NCBI RefSeq assembly: GCF_000691225.1
Contig: NZ_JMSZ01000016.1
Span: 496,001-560,000 of the forward strand
Length of the DNA: 64,000 nucleotides
DNA from: Nitrincola lacisaponensis
GTDB lineage: Bacteria; Pseudomonadota; Gammaproteobacteria; Pseudomonadales; Balneatricaceae
Direction: 5' to 3'
Positions 27,550 through 37,936 of this stretch are shown here, piece after piece; within the stretch, counting starts at the first letter, position 1; each line of letters starts with the position of its first letter. The translations under genes and the position numbers were made by a program. A model generated the notes under the pieces. That model made no database searches. It saw nothing but the letters and a program-made list of their open reading frames with translations, and was not told where the DNA came from.

Positions 27550-29408
27550 TGCAAACATCGAATTCGCTCGTGCATACACCCATACGTTTACTGTCTCCAC
27601 AGTTAGCCAACCAGATTGCTGCCGGTGAGGTCGTAGAACGCCCTGCATCAGTCGTCAAAGAGTTGCTGGAAAACAGCCTGGATGCTGGTGCGCGTTCTAT
27701 TTCGCTTGAGGTGGAACAGGGTGGCGTACGTCTGATCCGTCTGAGAGATGATGGTGGTGGTATCCACAAGGATGACTTGCCGTTGGCGCTGAGCCGTCAT
27801 GCCACTTCCAAAATTGCTGCGCTGGAAGATCTTGAGGCAGTGATGAGTCTGGGGTTTCGTGGTGAGGCCTTGGCCAGTATCAGTTCAGTATCACGCCTGA
27901 CCCTGACTTCCAGGCCCCCTGATCAGTCAGAGGCCTGGTCGGTCAGTGTTGAAGGGCGTGATATGGCGCCGACTCTGGCACCCGCCGCACATCCGCCGGG
28001 CAGTACAGTGGAAGTGCGTGATCTGTTTTTTAACACGCCTGCACGGCGAAAATTCTTGCGTACAGAAAAGACCGAACTCAATCACCTGGAAGAGGTGGTG
28101 CGGCGTTTGGCGTTGAGTCGTTTTGATGTCAGCTTTACCCTGGCACACAATGCCCGCACGCTCTATCAATTGCGTCCGGCGATGTCTGAACTGGAGCGTG
28201 AGAGACGTTTGTCCCTGCTGCTGGGGCAGCCCTTTATAGAGCATGCGCTGGTGGTGGATATGGCAGCTGAGGCATCAGGTTTGCGTCTGCATGGCTGGAT
28301 TACTCAGCCGACGCATTCACGTAGTCAGGCTGATCAGCAGTATTTCTTTGTCAACGGTCGTATTATCAAGGACAAAGTCGTCAGTCACGCCGTGCGCCAG
28401 GCATATCAGGATGTGCTCTTCAATGGCCGTCATCCGGCGTTTGTACTCTATCTGGAGCTGGATCCTACGCTGGTGGATGTGAATGTTCACCCGACAAAAC
28501 ACGAAGTGCGCTTTCGTGAAAGTCGTTTGGTACATGATTTTATTTATCGCTCCCTGCATCGGGTGATTGCGCAGATGACGCCTGCCAGTGTGATGGAATC
28601 AGCTGTATCAGCTCCGTCTGTGCCAGCAGGACAGCCCGTGCAATCCTATGAGCAAAACCGTTTTCATCTGCCGCCCCAGTCGGTACCCGCAGGGGCTGTG
28701 CAGCGTCAGATAGAACAGTACGCACAGCTCTATCCGCGTGAACCCCTGGCGCGGGAGTATCCGGTATCACCGCCCATGGGGGTGCGTGACGAAGCTGTGT
28801 TGCCGGAAACGCCAGCGGATGGCACGCCACCCCTGGGGTTCGCTCTGGCGCAGCTGCATGGCGTGTATATCCTGTCACAAAGTGCGCAGGGACTGATCCT
28901 GGTAGACATGCATGCTGCACATGAGCGGATTGTCTATGAGCGTATGAAACAGGCTTTGACCGAAGAGCGGTTGCGCAGTCAGCCGTTGCTGGTGCCGGTC
29001 AGCCTGACTGTCAGTAGCCGTGAAGCGGATCTGGCTGAGGAGCAGGCTGACGTGTTCGCCCGCTTAGGCTTCTCGTTGCAGCGTATGGGGGACGAGGCAC
29101 TGGCTATCCGAGAGGTGCCGGTTTACCTGGCAAAGTCCGATGTGCCGCAGTTGGTGCGGGATGTGTTGTCGGACCTGTCTGAGCTGGGCAGCAGTCAGCG
29201 CATAGAAAATCATATTAATGAGTTGCTGGGTACGATGGCCTGTCATGGTGCTGTGCGGGCCAATCGTCAGTTGACCTTGGCTGAAATGAACGCCCTGCTG
29301 CGGGATATGGAGCAGACTGAGCGCAGTGGTCAATGTAATCATGGCCGGCCAACCTGGGTATGCCTCAGTATGAATGAACTGGATAAGTTGTTTCTTCGTG
29401 GACAATAA
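27549..29408 (+). CDS. mutL: DNA mismatch repair protein MutL
   Basis: 619-aa GHKL ATPase that links MutS mismatch recognition to strand removal. ATP-binding motifs are [38 protein letters not shown] and [10 protein letters not shown]. After a Pro-rich linker (about 345-425) the dimerisation domain contains [12 protein letters not shown] (starting at residue 453). This fits the DxHA(X)2E(X)4E endonuclease pattern of MutL proteins from bacteria without MutH, with Met in place of the usual Gln. Coupled to amiC, overlapping miaA. Confidence 0.96.
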   Translation: MQTSNSLVHTPIRLLSPQLANQIAAGEVVERPASVVKELLENSLDAGARSISLEVEQGGVRLIRLRDDGGGIHKDDLPLALSRHATSKIAALEDLEAVMSLGFRGEALASISSVSRLTLTSRPPDQSEAWSVSVEGRDMAPTLAPAAHPPGSTVEVRDLFFNTPARRKFLRTEKTELNHLEEVVRRLALSRFDVSFTLAHNARTLYQLRPAMSELERERRLSLLLGQPFIEHALVVDMAAEASGLRLHGWITQPTHSRSQADQQYFFVNGRIIKDKVVSHAVRQAYQDVLFNGRHPAFVLYLELDPTLVDVNVHPTKHEVRFRESRLVHDFIYRSLHRVIAQMTPASVMESAVSAPSVPAGQPVQSYEQNRFHLPPQSVPAGAVQRQIEQYAQLYPREPLAREYPVSPPMGVRDEAVLPETPADGTPPLGFALAQLHGVYILSQSAQGLILVDMHAAHERIVYERMKQALTEERLRSQPLLVPVSLTVSSREADLAEEQADVFARLGFSLQRMGDEALAIREVPVYLAKSDVPQLVRDVLSDLSELGSSQRIENHINELLGTMACHGAVRANRQLTLAEMNALLRDMEQTERSGQCNHGRPTWVCLSMNELDKLFLRGQ

Positions 29409-30339
29409 CACTCAACCTTTGGTGGTCTGCCTGATGGGGCCTACGGCCTCGGGCAAGACTGACCTGGCAATACAGCTTGCTGATCAGTTGCCGGTAGATC
29501 TGATCAGTGTGGACTCGGCACTGATTTATCGAGGCATGGATATCGGTACAGCCAAGCCGGATGCGGATACCCTGTCACGCTACCCGCATGCGTTAGTTAA
29601 TATTCTTGATCCATCACAGAGCTACTCAGCTGCTGAATTTCGGAACGATGCCTTGCAGTCTATTGAGCAGTCGCATGCTCAGGGGCGTTTGCCCCTGCTG
29701 GTCGGTGGCACCATGATGTATTTCAATGCGCTGTTGAAAGGTTTGGCGGATTTGCCCGTGTCTGATCCACAACTGCGTGCCGAGTTGGAGGCGCGTATTG
29801 CGGCAGAGGGTATCGAGCAGTTGCATGTGCAGTTACAGCAGGTTGACCCTGAATCAGCGCAGCGATTACATCCTACGGATACCCAGCGTGTGCAGCGTGC
29901 TCTGGAAGTCTATCTGTTGACGGGGCGGTCTTTGTCGGAGCACTGGCAAGCACAGGCTGTTTCAGCACTACCTTACCGGGTGCTGTGTCTGGGGTTGATG
30001 CCAGATGATCGAGCCTGGTTGCATCAGCGTATCGCACAGCGTTTTCAGTTGATGCTGGAAGCTGGGTTTGAAACAGAGGTGATGTCCTTGTATCAGCGCG
30101 GTGATCTGCATGAGGGGTTGCCGTCGATTCGCTGTGTCGGTTATCGGCAGATGTGGCAGTACCTGGAAGGCCGGCTCAGCCATGAGCAAATGTGTGACAA
30201 GGCGATTGTGGCAACGCGGCAGTTGGCAAAACGCCAGTATACCTGGTTGCGAAGCTGGCCTGATTTGCATCGCTTATCCCAAGATAAGCGCGATATGCTC
30301 AGAGATAGCTTGAAGTTGATAGAGGGTAACGTTATATAA
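29374..30339 (+). CDS. miaA: tRNA dimethylallyltransferase MiaA
   Basis: Adds a dimethylallyl group to A37 of tRNAs that read codons starting with U. P-loop GPTASGKT, the substrate-binding [16 protein letters not shown] and the later [11 protein letters not shown] are all present. The annotated ATG at 29374 overlaps mutL by 35 nt; a GTG at 29398 is an alternative that would shorten the overlap to 11 nt and the protein to 313 aa. Neither has a clear SD. hfq follows after 117 nt, as in E. coli. Confidence 0.95.
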   Translation: MNWISCFFVDNNTQPLVVCLMGPTASGKTDLAIQLADQLPVDLISVDSALIYRGMDIGTAKPDADTLSRYPHALVNILDPSQSYSAAEFRNDALQSIEQSHAQGRLPLLVGGTMMYFNALLKGLADLPVSDPQLRAELEARIAAEGIEQLHVQLQQVDPESAQRLHPTDTQRVQRALEVYLLTGRSLSEHWQAQAVSALPYRVLCLGLMPDDRAWLHQRIAQRFQLMLEAGFETEVMSLYQRGDLHEGLPSIRCVGYRQMWQYLEGRLSHEQMCDKAIVATRQLAKRQYTWLRSWPDLHRLSQDKRDMLRDSLKLIEGNVI

Positions 30340-30418
30340 TGCTATGGTTTTTGTGCATTGCAGGTATCCGCAGGGTGTCAGCGCTATCTGTTATTGCTTA
30401 AAAGTATAAATACACTAA

Positions 30419-30450
30419 TTTTTTATGACTGAATTTTTTCAGTGAAGGAG
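30419..30450 (+). promoter_or_regulatory. U-rich hfq leader with small hairpin
   Basis: Two runs of six T (30419-30424 and 30434-30439) lie just before the SD (AAGGAG, 30445-30450). The second is the loop of a small hairpin (ACTGAA/TTCAGT, 30428-30443). In E. coli, Hfq binds its own mRNA leader to repress translation; these U-runs are plausible sites for the same control. Confidence 0.35.
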
Positions 30451-30453
30451 TAG

Positions 30454-30696
<243 letters not shown>

Positions 30697-30705
30697 GTGA
30701 TCTGA

Positions 30706-32010
30706 TTGTTTTTTGATCGTCCGGAGTCCGGAGAACGCGCCATACTGGTGCATATAGATCTGGCATCTGAAGCGGAAGCTGAAGATCCCAGAGAGTTGGA
30801 AGAGCTGGCCCTGTCGGCGGGTGCTGATCCGATCTGCTTTATGCAGGGTAGTCGTTCAGACCCTAGCCCACGTTTTTTTCTGGGTAAGGGTAAGGTCGAA
30901 GAACTGGCTGAGCTGGTGCGCATGCATGAAGCTGAGCTGGTCATCTTCAACCACTCACTAAGCCCTGCTCAGGAACGCAATATCGAGCGTGAAATCAAAT
31001 GCCGTGTATTGGACCGAACGGGTCTGATACTGGATATTTTTGCTCAGCGTGCACGTACACACGAGGGTAAACTGCAAGTTGAGCTGGCTCAGCTTGAGCA
31101 CATGTCTACCCGTCTGGTGCGCGGCTGGACTCACCTTGAACGCCAGAAGGGCGGTATTGGTCTCAGAGGTCCGGGTGAAACCCAGCTGGAAACAGACCGG
31201 CGTCTGTTGCGAGCGCGCATCAAGGCGATCCTGAAGCGTCTGGAAAAAGTGCGTCGTCAGCGTGATCAGGGGCGCCGTGCTCGTGTACGGGCGGAAATTC
31301 CTACCGTGTCCCTGGTGGGTTACACTAACGCAGGTAAATCGACGTTGTTTAACAGTCTGACCTCCGCCAATGTGTATGCGGCGGATCAGTTGTTCGCTAC
31401 GCTGGACCCGACGTTGCGCAAAGTGCAGTTGCCGGATGCCGGCCCCATGATTCTTGCGGATACGGTTGGTTTTATCCGTCATTTACCACACAAGCTGGTC
31501 GAGGCATTTCGGGCGACGTTGCAGGAAACTGCTGAAGCCGATCTGCTGTTGCACGTCATTGACTGTCATGATGAAGAACGTGATGCCCATATTGAGCAAG
31601 TCAATGATGTTTTGCATGAGATAGGTGCAGATGACAGACCGGTATTGCTGGTCTATAACAAGATTGACCTGTTACCGGATTTTGCACCGCGTGTAGATCG
31701 TGATGAAGACGGTATGCCGGTGCGTGTCTGGCTGTCGGCTCAGCGTGGTGAGGGCACTGATTTACTGTTGGCTGCAGTAAATGAACGTTTGTCTGGTTCC
31801 ATGTTTGAAGATACCCTGCATCTGAGTCCGGCAGAAGGCCAGTTCCGTTCCATGCTTTATGCGCGTGATGCGGTACTGGATGAACGGATTGATGAAGATG
31901 GGCGTATCAGTCTCAAGGTGCGGCTGCAGCTGAAGGACTTTCGTCAATTGCTGAGTCGGCTACAGATTCCGGCGGAACGTTATCTGTCTGTCGTGGTCGA
32001 TAATGAATAG
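30706..32010 (+). CDS. hflX: Ribosome-associated GTPase HflX
   Basis: Splits and rescues stalled or stressed 50S/70S ribosomes (434 aa). The N-terminal HflX domain includes GKGKVEELAELV and the Gly-rich GGIGLRGPGETQLETDRR; the G domain starts with GYTNAGKST (about residue 205), then DTVGFIR and NKIDLL. The start is TTG, 9 nt after hfq, with only a weak GTGAG-like SD. Co-transcription with hfq is likely. Confidence 0.95.
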   Translation: MFFDRPESGERAILVHIDLASEAEAEDPRELEELALSAGADPICFMQGSRSDPSPRFFLGKGKVEELAELVRMHEAELVIFNHSLSPAQERNIEREIKCRVLDRTGLILDIFAQRARTHEGKLQVELAQLEHMSTRLVRGWTHLERQKGGIGLRGPGETQLETDRRLLRARIKAILKRLEKVRRQRDQGRRARVRAEIPTVSLVGYTNAGKSTLFNSLTSANVYAADQLFATLDPTLRKVQLPDAGPMILADTVGFIRHLPHKLVEAFRATLQETAEADLLLHVIDCHDEERDAHIEQVNDVLHEIGADDRPVLLVYNKIDLLPDFAPRVDRDEDGMPVRVWLSAQRGEGTDLLLAAVNERLSGSMFEDTLHLSPAEGQFRSMLYARDAVLDERIDEDGRISLKVRLQLKDFRQLLSRLQIPAERYLSVVVDNE

Positions 32011-32082
32011 CGGTTGCATCCATGTGCCGCGCCTCATAAAATTTCACCCTTAAATTTTTGATGTTTCATAACGGAGAACACT

Positions 32083-33303
32083 ATGGCCTGGAATGAGCCT
32101 GGCGGGAATGGCAAGAACCATGACCCCTGGAGCGGCGGCGGTGACAGGAATCCCGGCGGTGGTAAACGCAATGGCGGTGGCAATAATGATCAGGGTCCAC
32201 CCGACCTTGATGAAGCGCTGCAGAAGTTGCAAGACCGTCTGAACGGACTGTTCGGCGGTAAAAAAGGTGGCTCGGGTTCCGGTTCCGGTGGTGGTGCCGG
32301 TGGTAAAGGCGGTAGTTTTACCCTGGTAGGTATTGCTGCAGTACTGGCGCTGGTTGTCTGGGCAGGTATGGGTTTCTATACCGTTGACCAGCAGGAGCGT
32401 GGTGTCGTGTTGCGTCTGGGTAAATTCCACAGTGTGGTGAACCCGGGTCTGCAATGGAATCCGCCGCTGATTGATGAAGTAAATAAGGTGAACGTGACAC
32501 GTGTCCGTATTCATGATCACCGTGCGTTGATGCTGACAGAAGACGAGAACATCGTTGATGTTGATATCAGTGTGCAGTACGTTGCTGAAAATCCTGAGCT
32601 GTTCATGCTGCGAGTTCGCAGTCCCGAGGAGAGTCTGGCACAGGCTGCTGAATCAGCACTGCGTCAGGTTGTCGGTGGTTCAGACATGAATTCAATCCTG
32701 ACCGAAGGTCGTCAGGTGATGGCTATCTCCGTTCAGGAGCGTTTGCAGCGCCACATGGATACCTATGAAACAGGTATTCGTATTTCGGGTGTCAACGTTC
32801 GTAATGCCCAGGCGCCCAGCCAGGTTCAGGATGCGTTCGATGATGTAATCAAGGCGCGAGAGGATGAGCAGCGTTCCAAGAACGAAGCTGAAGCCTACGC
32901 GAACAGCGTCGTCCCTGAGGCACGTGGTGTGGCCCAGCGTATGCTGGAAGAGGCCAGTGCTTATCGTGAAGAGGTTGTCGCCAGAGCGAACGGTGAAACT
33001 CAGCGCTTTTTGGCACTGTTAACTGAATATCGCCAGTCGCCTGATGTGATGCGTGAACGTCTGTACATCGACACCATGCAGAGCGTTATGACAAACAATC
33101 CGAAAGTGCTGATGGATATGGAGAATGGTGGCAATAATGTCATGTTCCTGCCGTTGGATAAACTGATGGATCAGCAGCGTGGCAGCGGTTCTTCTGCCCG
33201 TGGCAGTAGCAGCAGTGCCGATCTGAATCTGCGTCAGTTGAATGACCAGATTACTGAGCAGGCGCGTAGTCGACAAGCCGGCAGTCTGAGGGAGGGTCGA
33301 TAA
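32083..33303 (+). CDS. hflK: FtsH protease modulator HflK
   Basis: Inner-membrane SPFH/band-7 protein (406 aa). With HflC it forms a periplasmic cage around FtsH that limits its access to membrane substrates. The Gly/Asn-rich cytoplasmic N-terminus (GGNGKNHDPWSGGGDRNPGG) is typical, followed by a TM at about residues 81-101 and the SPFH domain (TVDQQERGVVLRLGKF). The C-terminus is polar (Ser/Arg). It is one base before hflC. Confidence 0.96.
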   Translation: MAWNEPGGNGKNHDPWSGGGDRNPGGGKRNGGGNNDQGPPDLDEALQKLQDRLNGLFGGKKGGSGSGSGGGAGGKGGSFTLVGIAAVLALVVWAGMGFYTVDQQERGVVLRLGKFHSVVNPGLQWNPPLIDEVNKVNVTRVRIHDHRALMLTEDENIVDVDISVQYVAENPELFMLRVRSPEESLAQAAESALRQVVGGSDMNSILTEGRQVMAISVQERLQRHMDTYETGIRISGVNVRNAQAPSQVQDAFDDVIKAREDEQRSKNEAEAYANSVVPEARGVAQRMLEEASAYREEVVARANGETQRFLALLTEYRQSPDVMRERLYIDTMQSVMTNNPKVLMDMENGGNNVMFLPLDKLMDQQRGSGSSARGSSSSADLNLRQLNDQITEQARSRQAGSLREGR

Positions 33304-33304
33304 G

Positions 33305-34177
33305 ATGAAATCCAATTCAGTATTTGTGCTGGTTGTAGCGTTGATTGCTGTATGGCTGGTGTCCGAGTCGGTTTATATCGTCAAGGAAACCGAGCGTGCT
33401 GTGAAACTGCGCTTCGGTGAAATCGTTGAGCCGGATATCGAACCGGGTCTGCATTTCAAGATTCCGTTTGTGAATACAGTGCGTAAATTTGAAGCGCGTC
33501 TGATTACCATGGACTCACGTCCACAGGCGTTCCTGACGCTGGAAGCCAAGCGTTTGATTGTTGACTCTTTCATCAAATGGCGTGTCAAGGATGTGGAGCG
33601 TTACTATACGGCCACTTCCGGTGATGAAAACCGGGCGAACAGTCTGTTGTCCAGTCGTATTGAAACCAACCTGCGTAACCAGTTTGGTGAGCGTACCCTG
33701 AATCAGGTAGTCTCTGGTGAGCGTGAAGAGTTGATGGAGCAGGTTAACCGTGCGCTGAGTCAGGTTGCGGAACGTGAACTGGGTATCGAGATTGTTGATA
33801 TCCGTATCAAGCGTATCGACTTGCCAACAGAGGTGTCTGCCTCTGTATATGATCGTATGCGTTCTGAGCGTTTGCGTCTGGCGCGTGAGTTACGTGCACG
33901 TGGTCTGGAGTTGGCCGAGGGTATTCGTGCAGATGCTGATCGTCAGCGTACTGTTATCACGGCGAATGCATTCAGCACGGCTGAAATCATTCGAGGTGAG
34001 GGGGATGCTGAAGCAGCCAATATCTATGCCAATGCTTTCAGTCAGGACGCGGAGTTTTACGCTTTTGTGCGTAGTCTGAACGCATATCGTGAATCCTTCA
34101 GTGGCCAGGGTGATATTCTGGTGCTGGAGCCGAACAGCGAATTCTTCCGCTATTTGCAGAACCCTTCAATTCGCTAA
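33305..34177 (+). CDS. hflC: FtsH protease modulator HflC
   Basis: Partner of HflK (290 aa). One N-terminal signal anchor (VFVLVVALIAVWLVSESVYIV) is followed by an SPFH domain in the periplasm (KETERAVKLRFGEIVEPDIE) and a long C-terminal coiled-coil (ERLRLARELRARGLELAEGI). It follows hflK with a 1-nt gap. Two hairpin terminators follow in tandem before hisZ. Confidence 0.96.
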   Translation: MKSNSVFVLVVALIAVWLVSESVYIVKETERAVKLRFGEIVEPDIEPGLHFKIPFVNTVRKFEARLITMDSRPQAFLTLEAKRLIVDSFIKWRVKDVERYYTATSGDENRANSLLSSRIETNLRNQFGERTLNQVVSGEREELMEQVNRALSQVAERELGIEIVDIRIKRIDLPTEVSASVYDRMRSERLRLARELRARGLELAEGIRADADRQRTVITANAFSTAEIIRGEGDAEAANIYANAFSQDAEFYAFVRSLNAYRESFSGQGDILVLEPNSEFFRYLQNPSIR

Positions 34178-34188
34178 GCGAGTCAAAC

Positions 34189-34217
34189 AAAAGCGGGTGC
34201 CATTGGCGCCCGCTTTT
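34189..34217 (+). terminator. Terminator after hflC (first of two)
   Basis: A 13-bp stem with one G-T wobble (34189-34201 with 34205-34217), a 3-nt ATT loop and TTTT at the 3' base, 12 nt after the hflC stop. Confidence 0.75.
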
Positions 34218-34232
34218 ATGTTAGAATGGATC

Positions 34233-34257
34233 AACCGGGTCATTGCCCGGTTTTTTT
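34233..34257 (+). terminator. Second terminator in the hflC-hisZ gap
   Basis: AACCGGG (34233-34239) pairs with 34246-34252 around TCATTG; the arm runs into a continuous tract of T to 34257. It lies 16 nt after the first terminator. A third, T-less hairpin (GCCGCA/TGCGGC) follows at about 34278-34299, close to the hisZ SD. Confidence 0.75.
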
Positions 34258-34319
34258 ATGTACAGGACGCAGGGTATGCCGCAGGTTCAGTGTTGCGGCG
34301 ATGACGTGAGGAATGATGC

Positions 34320-35492
34320 ATGGCATTGGCAGATAGATGGTTGCTGCCTGAAGGTATAAAAGAGCTGCTGCCGCCCCAGGCCCGTCAGGCCGAGTTGATG
34401 CGCAGACGCTTACTGGATTTGTACAACACCTGGGGTTATGAATTGGTCATGCCGCCTCTGGTTGAGCATCTGGAATCCTTGCTTACTGGTACAGGTCGTG
34501 ATCTGGACTTGAATACGTTTAAAATCACCGATCGTATCAGTGGTCATGCGTTGGGCATTCGTGCGGATATTACGCCACAGGTAGCGCGTATTGATGCCCA
34601 TCGATTGCGTACCGAGGGTGCCAGTCGTTTGTGTTACTGTGGCTCTATTGTACATACGCATCCTGCACACATGCTGGCAAGCCGCAATCCGCTGCAGGCC
34701 GGCGCAGAGCTTTATGGTCACGCCGGGCTGGACAGTGATGTTGAAGTCATTGCGTTGATGCTGGAAACCCTTCATCTGGCGGGTGTGAACGAATCGCTGA
34801 CACTGGATCTTGGGCATGTTGGTCCCTTCCGGGCGCTGGTGCGCCAGGCTGGCTTGACTCAGGAGCAGAAAGATCAGTTCATCGAGTTGTTACAGCGTAA
34901 GGCGATGCCTGAAATTGAGGCTTTTATTGCTACCTTATCGCTGGATGATGCCCTGCATCAGCAACTGGCCATGTTGCCGCGACTGCATGGAACACTGGAT
35001 GTTTTGGGCCGCGCCCGTGAGTGTTTCACGCATCCTGATGCATGTCAGGCCGTAGAATATTTGATGCAACTGGCTGAACGGGTGCAACAGCGCTATCCTG
35101 AAGTACGCTGTTATGTCGATCTGGCTGAGTTGCGTGGTTATCACTACCACACGGGTGTGGTATTTGCCGCCTATACACCCAGTTATGGACAAGCGCTGGC
35201 CAAGGGCGGGCGTTATGATGAAATTGGTCAGGACTTTGGCCGCGCACGTCCGGCGACAGGATTCAGTACGGATCTGAGTACGCTGATTGATCTGTCCGGT
35301 CTCACGGCGCAGTCTGAACCGGCTGTACTGGCGCCGGCAGTGCCTGAGGACACCTCATTACAGCAGGCAGTACGCGATCTGCGACAGCAGGGCGTGCGTG
35401 TGATTCAGATGCTGGAGGGGCTGCCTGTACCGGACAGCTGTGATCGTCAGTTGCAAAAACAGGGTGATGAGTGGCAGATCAAGCCGCTTTGA
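34320..35492 (+). CDS. hisZ: ATP phosphoribosyltransferase regulatory subunit HisZ
   Basis: Histidyl-tRNA-synthetase-like protein (390 aa) without tRNA-charging activity. It assembles with short-form HisG as the first enzyme of histidine synthesis and confers feedback control. It starts DRWLLPEGIKELLPPQARQ and retains the class II core (IRADITPQVARIDA) and YHTGVVFAAYTPSYG. GAGGA lies 7 nt before the ATG. Its presence implies a short HisG elsewhere in the genome. The hisZ-purA pairing is shared with Pseudomonas. Confidence 0.95.
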   Translation: MALADRWLLPEGIKELLPPQARQAELMRRRLLDLYNTWGYELVMPPLVEHLESLLTGTGRDLDLNTFKITDRISGHALGIRADITPQVARIDAHRLRTEGASRLCYCGSIVHTHPAHMLASRNPLQAGAELYGHAGLDSDVEVIALMLETLHLAGVNESLTLDLGHVGPFRALVRQAGLTQEQKDQFIELLQRKAMPEIEAFIATLSLDDALHQQLAMLPRLHGTLDVLGRARECFTHPDACQAVEYLMQLAERVQQRYPEVRCYVDLAELRGYHYHTGVVFAAYTPSYGQALAKGGRYDEIGQDFGRARPATGFSTDLSTLIDLSGLTAQSEPAVLAPAVPEDTSLQQAVRDLRQQGVRVIQMLEGLPVPDSCDRQLQKQGDEWQIKPL

Positions 35493-35510
35493 TTCATTAA
35501 CATAGTATGA

Positions 35511-36818
<1,308 letters not shown>

Positions 36819-36840
36819 TTAGTGGGGCGGTATCCGCCAC

Positions 36841-36879
36841 AAAAAAGGCCTGAACAGTTGTGCTGTTCAGGCCTTTTTT
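36841..36879. terminator. Strong bidirectional terminator between purA and suhB
   Basis: A perfect 17-bp stem (36841-36857 with 36863-36879), a 5-nt loop, and A6/T6 at the base, giving a U-run on both strands. The flanking genes converge here. Confidence 0.92.
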
Positions 36880-36893
36880 ATACTCACGCAGAT

Positions 36894-37694
36894 TCAGTCA
36901 GCTGTCTGGAGTGTTTTTACCAGCAGTTTGAACATCTTGGGATTGGCTGCCACCAGGCTGCCGGTTTTACGATGAGCGTTGCCGCCCTTGTAATCGCCAA
37001 CCAGACCACCGGCTTCCTGAATCAGCAGCAAACCGGCTTCCATTTCCGCTTCACTCAGGTCAGCCTGAAAGAAGCCGTCCAGGCGGCCAGCTGCGGTGTA
37101 AGCCAGATTCAGTAATGCCGAGCCGCTGCTGAACAGGTGTGCACCGGCAGTTGTCAGACGGTATAGCTGTTTCTGGTGTTCAGCAAAAGCCAGTTCACGG
37201 TTGTTGCCTGACACAAATCCGCAGCCCAGTAGTGCCTGATGCAGTTGCTTGCTGCTGCTTACGCGCAGACGGCGACCATTCAGTTGAGCACCATTCCCGC
37301 GGCTGGCAGTGAACTCTTCACCTGTCACTGGATTAATCACGACGCAATGCTCGGTACGGCCATTGATGCGTCCGGTCAGGCTCAGTGCATATACTGGCAG
37401 CCCATTGGAAAAGTTAATCAGGCTGTCTACCGGGCTGATTTGCCAGTCACAAACCACAGGGCCTTCACCAGTGGCATTGTAGCGACCACTGAATGCGCCT
37501 TGCAGCGTGTGGTGAGGGTAAGCTTTCTGAATGGATTGAGCGATGGTACGCTCTACCTGAGAGCAGGTTTCGCTGATAAATTCAGCCGCACTGGACTGTT
37601 CAGATTTAATCAGGTCCAAACGTTCTGCCGCGCGGGCAATCTGTTCTCCGCCAAGGCGGGCAGCACGAAGTGCGATATTGACTATCGGTTGCAT
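36894..37694 (-). CDS. suhB: SuhB-like inositol monophosphatase family protein with degenerate active site
   Basis: 266 aa. Overall it reads as SuhB from end to end (MQPIVNIALRAAR, EEFTASRGNGAQLNGRRLR, LLLIQEAGGLV), and its position opposite the trmJ-cysE-iscR block is the usual one. The metal-binding motifs are altered. The EE pair expected after the first helix is A67-F68 (QGAFSG). The DPxDGT motif reads SPVDSL (residues 87-92: first Asp is Ser, Gly-Thr is Ser-Leu). The WDxAAG motif reads AEMEAG (216-221, Asp replaced by Glu217). Only D90 remains of the main ligands. Phosphatase activity is therefore doubtful. SuhB's second role, binding NusA in rRNA antitermination, does not need catalysis and may be what is preserved. 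The frame is intact, so this is not a pseudogene. Confidence 0.9.
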   Translation of the reverse strand: MQPIVNIALRAARLGGEQIARAAERLDLIKSEQSSAAEFISETCSQVERTIAQSIQKAYPHHTLQGAFSGRYNATGEGPVVCDWQISPVDSLINFSNGLPVYALSLTGRINGRTEHCVVINPVTGEEFTASRGNGAQLNGRRLRVSSSKQLHQALLGCGFVSGNNRELAFAEHQKQLYRLTTAGAHLFSSGSALLNLAYTAAGRLDGFFQADLSEAEMEAGLLLIQEAGGLVGDYKGGNAHRKTGSLVAANPKMFKLLVKTLQTAD

Positions 37695-37759
37695 CAGGTT
37701 AAGCGTCCAAATTGTTCAAGAGCAAAAAGCCATTATACTGGAGTGGCGAGGGGTTATCT

Positions 37760-37900
37760 ATGCATTTAGCCACTAACACTGTCTTGAAAGGTAGTGCGCG
37801 TCCGGCAATAACACATAGTGGCGGTATGCGCAAAATCGACGGTGTTGATTTCTCCAGTGTGTTTGAATACCTAGGTTTACATTCTCGCAAGGATTCCTGA
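37760..37900 (+). CDS. Possible 46-aa hypothetical protein
   Basis: Begins MHLATNTVLKGSARP and ends EYLGLHSRKDS. GAGGGG at 37748-37753 lies 6 nt before the ATG, the only real support. It is basic and soluble with no recognisable motif. It fills the gap between divergent suhB and the first methyltransferase gene and could be the first gene of that small operon (36-nt gap). An antisense frame across the same bases has no ribosome-binding site. Confidence 0.4.
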   Translation: MHLATNTVLKGSARPAITHSGGMRKIDGVDFSSVFEYLGLHSRKDS

Positions 37901-37936
37901 TAGGATTCAATTACTGTGTTGTGTGAGGACTGCAGG

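Noticed and set aside
36894-37694. suhB as a pseudogene
   Set aside because: Despite the lost catalytic residues the frame is full length, with no stop or frameshift and normal codon use, so it looks like a functional protein.
37699-37890. 63-codon minus-strand frame beside suhB
   Set aside because: No SD, and it is antisense to a better supported plus-strand ORF; it is not conserved-looking.
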